Assembly (NCBI RefSeq): GCF_014805625.2
Contig: NW_023998415.1
Span: 45,134,339 to 45,198,338 of the forward strand
DNA: 64,000 nt
Origin: Glossina fuscipes
Lineage: Eukaryota; Arthropoda; Insecta; Diptera; Glossinidae
Reading direction: 5' to 3'
Positions 60,472-64,000 of the stretch are shown in pieces. The notes under the pieces were generated by a model. It was not told the DNA's origin, did not search any database, and worked only from the letters and a program-made list of their open reading frames with translations. Every line of letters starts with the position of its first letter. The stretch's first letter is position 1. A program made the position numbers and the translations under genes.

Positions 60472-61850
60472 GACCGTACAAAAGTCATGATTAAGTTTTC
60501 TTTTCGTGCATACATTAAATAGAGAGAATTTTGCCTTTTTTTTTTTCTCTCTTTTCTTTTTCAAGTTACGTTTATATAATATTACTACCTCGGCTTATAC
60601 TACATATTACTTTATGCACGTAGATAAGAGATAGTAATGCTGATGCACATTTTAGGCCAAATACATGCATAAATGTCTACACGTTCAAAAAACGCGGTGA
60701 CATACAGACACGACCTTCATTTTTCGATTATATTGATCAAGAAATTTTCTAGTCGAACTGCCGAATGCTGTGATGCAACTTCAAAATTTTTATATCATTT
60801 ATACTAAGTCCCGTTTCAAGGACGATTTGCAAACCGAATTTCTACATTTATTGTCGAAAATTGGTTGCGCTTATTAGATTTGTCCTTTCGTGACTCACAT
60901 TGAGATACAAACAAAGCATATATCTGTGAGCATATATGTACGTTATATAAATATTATATAAATAAATCATTGTGAAGAAGACAATTTAGAAGAAATAAAC
61001 TACAACAATAGCAAGAACAACAAGACACTGCTCGATAGACTTTATATACAATTCCAACAAACAAAGGCAAGAAAGCATTTTTGTTTTGTTTTTTTTTTTT
61101 TTTTACTTTTTTAATTAAATAATCTCTTATTTTCCTTTTATAACCTAACCTATACAAGGAGAAATAAATGTACGTATATACCAATTAAAAAAAAGGCTTA
61201 TAAAGAGAATTCCTGGAATTATATAAAACTATCAAATTTCATAAGGGCTTAGCAAAAATATATATGATTTTTTTATTATATTAAAAGAAGCAGTTATGCA
61301 AATGTATTAAATTTCACTGAATTTTCAAATCTGCCAATAAATAAGGATTTTTATTAAAATTTTCAAAAAAAAAAAAAAACTTAGATTGCAATTATATCAC
61401 AGACACGCAGCTCACGCTGAGTACGAAAGTTAATTAAGGGGGAGAAAGTATTTTATGATTAGCGGCGAAGATAAGAAAATTAAAATTAAAATAAACGCTT
61501 AACGACAATGATGGCCGACTTAAATCTTTAGATATTTCAGTTAAGAAAAAACGCGATTCCTTCGTTAACTTCCTGAGCTTGATTAAATCCGTTGCGTCAC
61601 GGACGATAAGTCGTTATAGGTTAACACTTTTCGTTTTTCTACCGAATCTCATCGACAATGAGTCGCACAAACTCACAGTCAAAAAAGAATTTCGGAACGA
61701 GAGGATCTAATCGATCTTAAATTTGGGAAAAAGATGCATTCAAGAACTTCGCATATCATTCCAGAACTATATTATATTGCAATATAACATTCAATAATTT
61801 CGTGACGAGCCAACTGAATCGAAAGAAATTTTATGCAAAACAGTGCAATG
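58555..61850. other. Non-coding DNA rich in simple repeats
   Basis: No supported gene. (AAAT)n lies at about 59219-59246 and 60224-60253, (GTTT)n at 59367-59394, (AT)n near 59785-59812, compound (CA)n(TA)n with interruptions at 60378-60470, and T runs near 60538-60546 and 61090-61105. The frame at 59918-60202 (+, 94 codons) has no domain; 60660-60800 may be a weak reverse piece of the dispersed repeat. Confidence 0.5.
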
Positions 61851-62165
61851 TGTTCGCAATGTTTGTTGTAAGCATTCTTTTGATCGCAAAAAAATCAAGC
61901 TATCATCTTGAAATTTGGAAGAATCATTGGAAATTTCCATAAAATGATTGGTGACCGAAATCGGCCATAGGACTAGGTGTGTCCTATGGGCAGGGCAGTA
62001 TGAACTGAAAAATGATTTGGTTTTTAGTTTTTATTTATTTATTTTTTTTTTGAATCGTTTCTTATAAACTACAATCGGACAAAAGATAAAAATATTCAAG
62101 TACAAGAAATAATCATCCACGCCGCCATCTAAAATTATAGAGAATGCGGAAGACCGTGAGCCACA
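61850..62165 (+). repeat. Dispersed repeat, internal fragment G
   Basis: Same orientation as the copy at 3558. GTTTGTTGTAAGCATTCTTT, AAGCTATCATCTTGAAATTT, ACTGAAAAATGATTTGG, GTTTCTTATAAACTACAAT and CACGCCGCCATCTAAAATTA parallel the body of copy A in order. The head and the GTCCGTCC zone are absent. Confidence 0.55.
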
Positions 62166-62169
62166 CTAT

Positions 62170-64000
62170 GGTATAATTTGCTATAAGAACATGTGCACGG
62201 ATTAGGCCTCTGGAGTGCAATAACGCTTTATATTTACTAAAAATAGTTTAATTTTTTAATATTTATATCTAAAATATATATATATATATATGCATAGGAA
62301 GGTACAAATGTTAATATATTTAAAAGCAAAAAAGTAAAAATTTTTTTTTTCTTAAGTACAAAATGAAAGCCTGGCAGTTGTCACAGAGCACACAAACCAA
62401 AAATTTTTTGAAAATATAGTTGAAAATCTAATCGTGATCGAAATTTTGCTTTTTGAAAAACTGACTAATTTCAAAAAATGTTTTGGGAGAAAATCGCTTG
62501 AAAATCGACTTAAGATTCCAAAAAATTTTAATTTACGGATAAAGATCACAATAGTCGCAATAGAGTTATTTCGCAATTGCAGTTAAAATTTCGCGATACT
62601 CGTTTGGAAGAGAGCAATGGGTTAGAAAAACATAGTTTCATGAGAGATATGTTGAAAATGTCAGGAGTCAATTTGAACAAAAGATTTATTTACATTTTAG
62701 CCTGGGGTATGGGCCGTGCAAGTACACTGATGTGAATGTTTCCATCCATGTGATAGGATTGTTTGGTAAAATTGTTTCCATCCACGCTTTCCCTTTCTAA
62801 ACTTATCAAGTTATCCAATACATTCAAACCACGTGTATTGCTATTTTACGACTCTGTTTGGCAGGTCGGGTTGATGGATTATTCACAAAATCTCGCTCCA
62901 TTCAGTTTTTATATCATTTTGAGACATTGAGTATCACAACAAGATGATATTAACCCTTAAACCAATATTTCAAAGTCCCAGGATTATGATCCGATTATAG
63001 GACTAAACTTTCAATATTAAAACTGCAAGTAATGGCACTATATATAGTTGGCCACGACTCATAATTGAGCAGCCGATCGTTTAGGGATGATATCGCAATA
63101 CAGGTTTTCGTGTAACGAATTCTGTATAGGCAGTAGTCTAAATAATTAGTCCCATCCAAACCAATTTTCAATAGCGTCCGTCCTTTCAACAAAATATATG
63201 CGTACACTAAATTTCATCAAAATATTGCCTTGTGTAGATTAAACGCAACGCAACAAAACAATGCGAGCAGAAGGGGAAAAAAAATTGCTTAAAAAATGGT
63301 GGATCTATCTCATCTAGCTGATTTTGATTTGTAGGGTATAATAACACAAGTAATGGAGACTTAAATTTCGCTAAATTGCTAATGTGCCATCGTATCGTTA
63401 CATTTGAAAATGTATTCGCACAAATTTGCGAAGAATATCTACTGCCTTGGAATCAAAGTCATTCCACAACAGCAAACGACATCTTCAAGTTTTCATTGAC
63501 ATTCTTGAGGGCGGATAACGATCATTTAATTTGATGCGTTTTCAAAACTATTTCATCAATTTGACTCGTATAGGAAATTGAAGCCTCCTTCATCGAAAAT
63601 CATTCCAAGCAACACAAATTTGAAATATTTTCTACTTCACCTTAAAATTTAAACGGAAATCCTTTTTTGGAAGAATGAAAGAAAAGTAAAAAACAAAAAA
63701 AAAAACTGAAAATGCAGAGAACACTATCTTAACAATATCTTAACGTAGAGTAACAGTTAAAATTATTTTAAAAAGAGAAAAACAGTAGACAGAGACTACA
63801 TAAGAATTGTGTTCAAAGCGATACCTTAAAAATTGTTCCCGGCTTGCAATATATTATGCAGTATTATGCAGTAACAATAACAATATATCGTTTATAAACT
63901 TGGACGAACACTTTAATGTTTTACAATATAACACGTGTACTTCACTTCACTTCGAGTTTTGTTTTGGTTTCTTTTTGAAATTTTCATTGTTTTTGTTTTT
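62170..64000. other. Non-coding DNA at the window end
   Basis: No supported gene. (AT)n lies near 62274-62291. 62690-63200 is slightly GC-richer, with a 70-codon minus frame (62995-63207) lacking any domain. The last bases are T-rich. A gene beyond the edge cannot be excluded. Confidence 0.5.

Noticed and set aside
1..64000. CRISPR arrays, operons, bacterial-type promoters or terminators, rRNA
   Set aside because: No regularly spaced direct repeats with unique spacers, no gene clusters and no rRNA signatures; the window is eukaryotic.

Overview
The window looks like AT-rich nuclear DNA from a higher dipteran insect. The likeliest group is acalyptrate, of the tephritid fruit fly type. That guess rests on the dense microsatellites and homopolymers, the polyadenylation and splice-like signals instead of bacterial ones, degraded Tc1, pogo-like and jockey-like transposon pieces, and many copies of a dispersed repeat of a kind I associate with flies. 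No database was consulted, so the taxon is an inference. A run of 10 N at 56191-56200 shows this is a draft assembly.

Only one convincing protein gene is present: an intronless 378-codon frame at 44469-45605 (+). It resembles the coiled-coil DUF4795 family (QRICH2 / C16orf96-like), whose studied vertebrate member is linked to the sperm flagellum. A strong 3' splice site ends at 44296 and an AATAAA lies at 45681. Together these suggest a 5'UTR exon from 44297 to 44468 and a 3'UTR of about 100 bases. Nearly all other open frames are low-complexity or shadow frames.

Layout. 1-13 kb is intergenic or intronic DNA with microsatellites and three copies of the dispersed repeat (3.6, 8.4, 12.3 kb). 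A pogo-like MITE lies at 13085-13515. 13.5-42 kb is mostly simple-sequence-rich DNA, with a tRNA-like relic at 21.5 kb, an exon-like open block at 21.7-21.9 kb, a GC-richer stretch at 26.7-27.5 kb and one more dispersed-repeat piece at 33.6 kb. It also holds a local duplication at 34.6 kb and an open minus-strand block at 34.8-35.3 kb. A Tc1-like transposase relic (42.76-43.19 kb) lies 1.3 kb upstream of the gene. Downstream are more dispersed repeats (47.0-48.1 kb), a 5'-truncated pogo-like element (51.2-51.7 kb), a jockey-like reverse transcriptase relic (54.8-55.5 kb, minus), a duplicated GA-rich tract with the gap (56.1-56.6 kb), a second tRNA-like relic (58.5 kb) and another dispersed-repeat fragment (61.9 kb).

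No operon, CRISPR array, functional RNA gene or obvious new system was seen. The most useful leads are the pogo element/MITE pair with shared termini, the two tRNA-like relics with identical box spacing, and the lone DUF4795-like gene.
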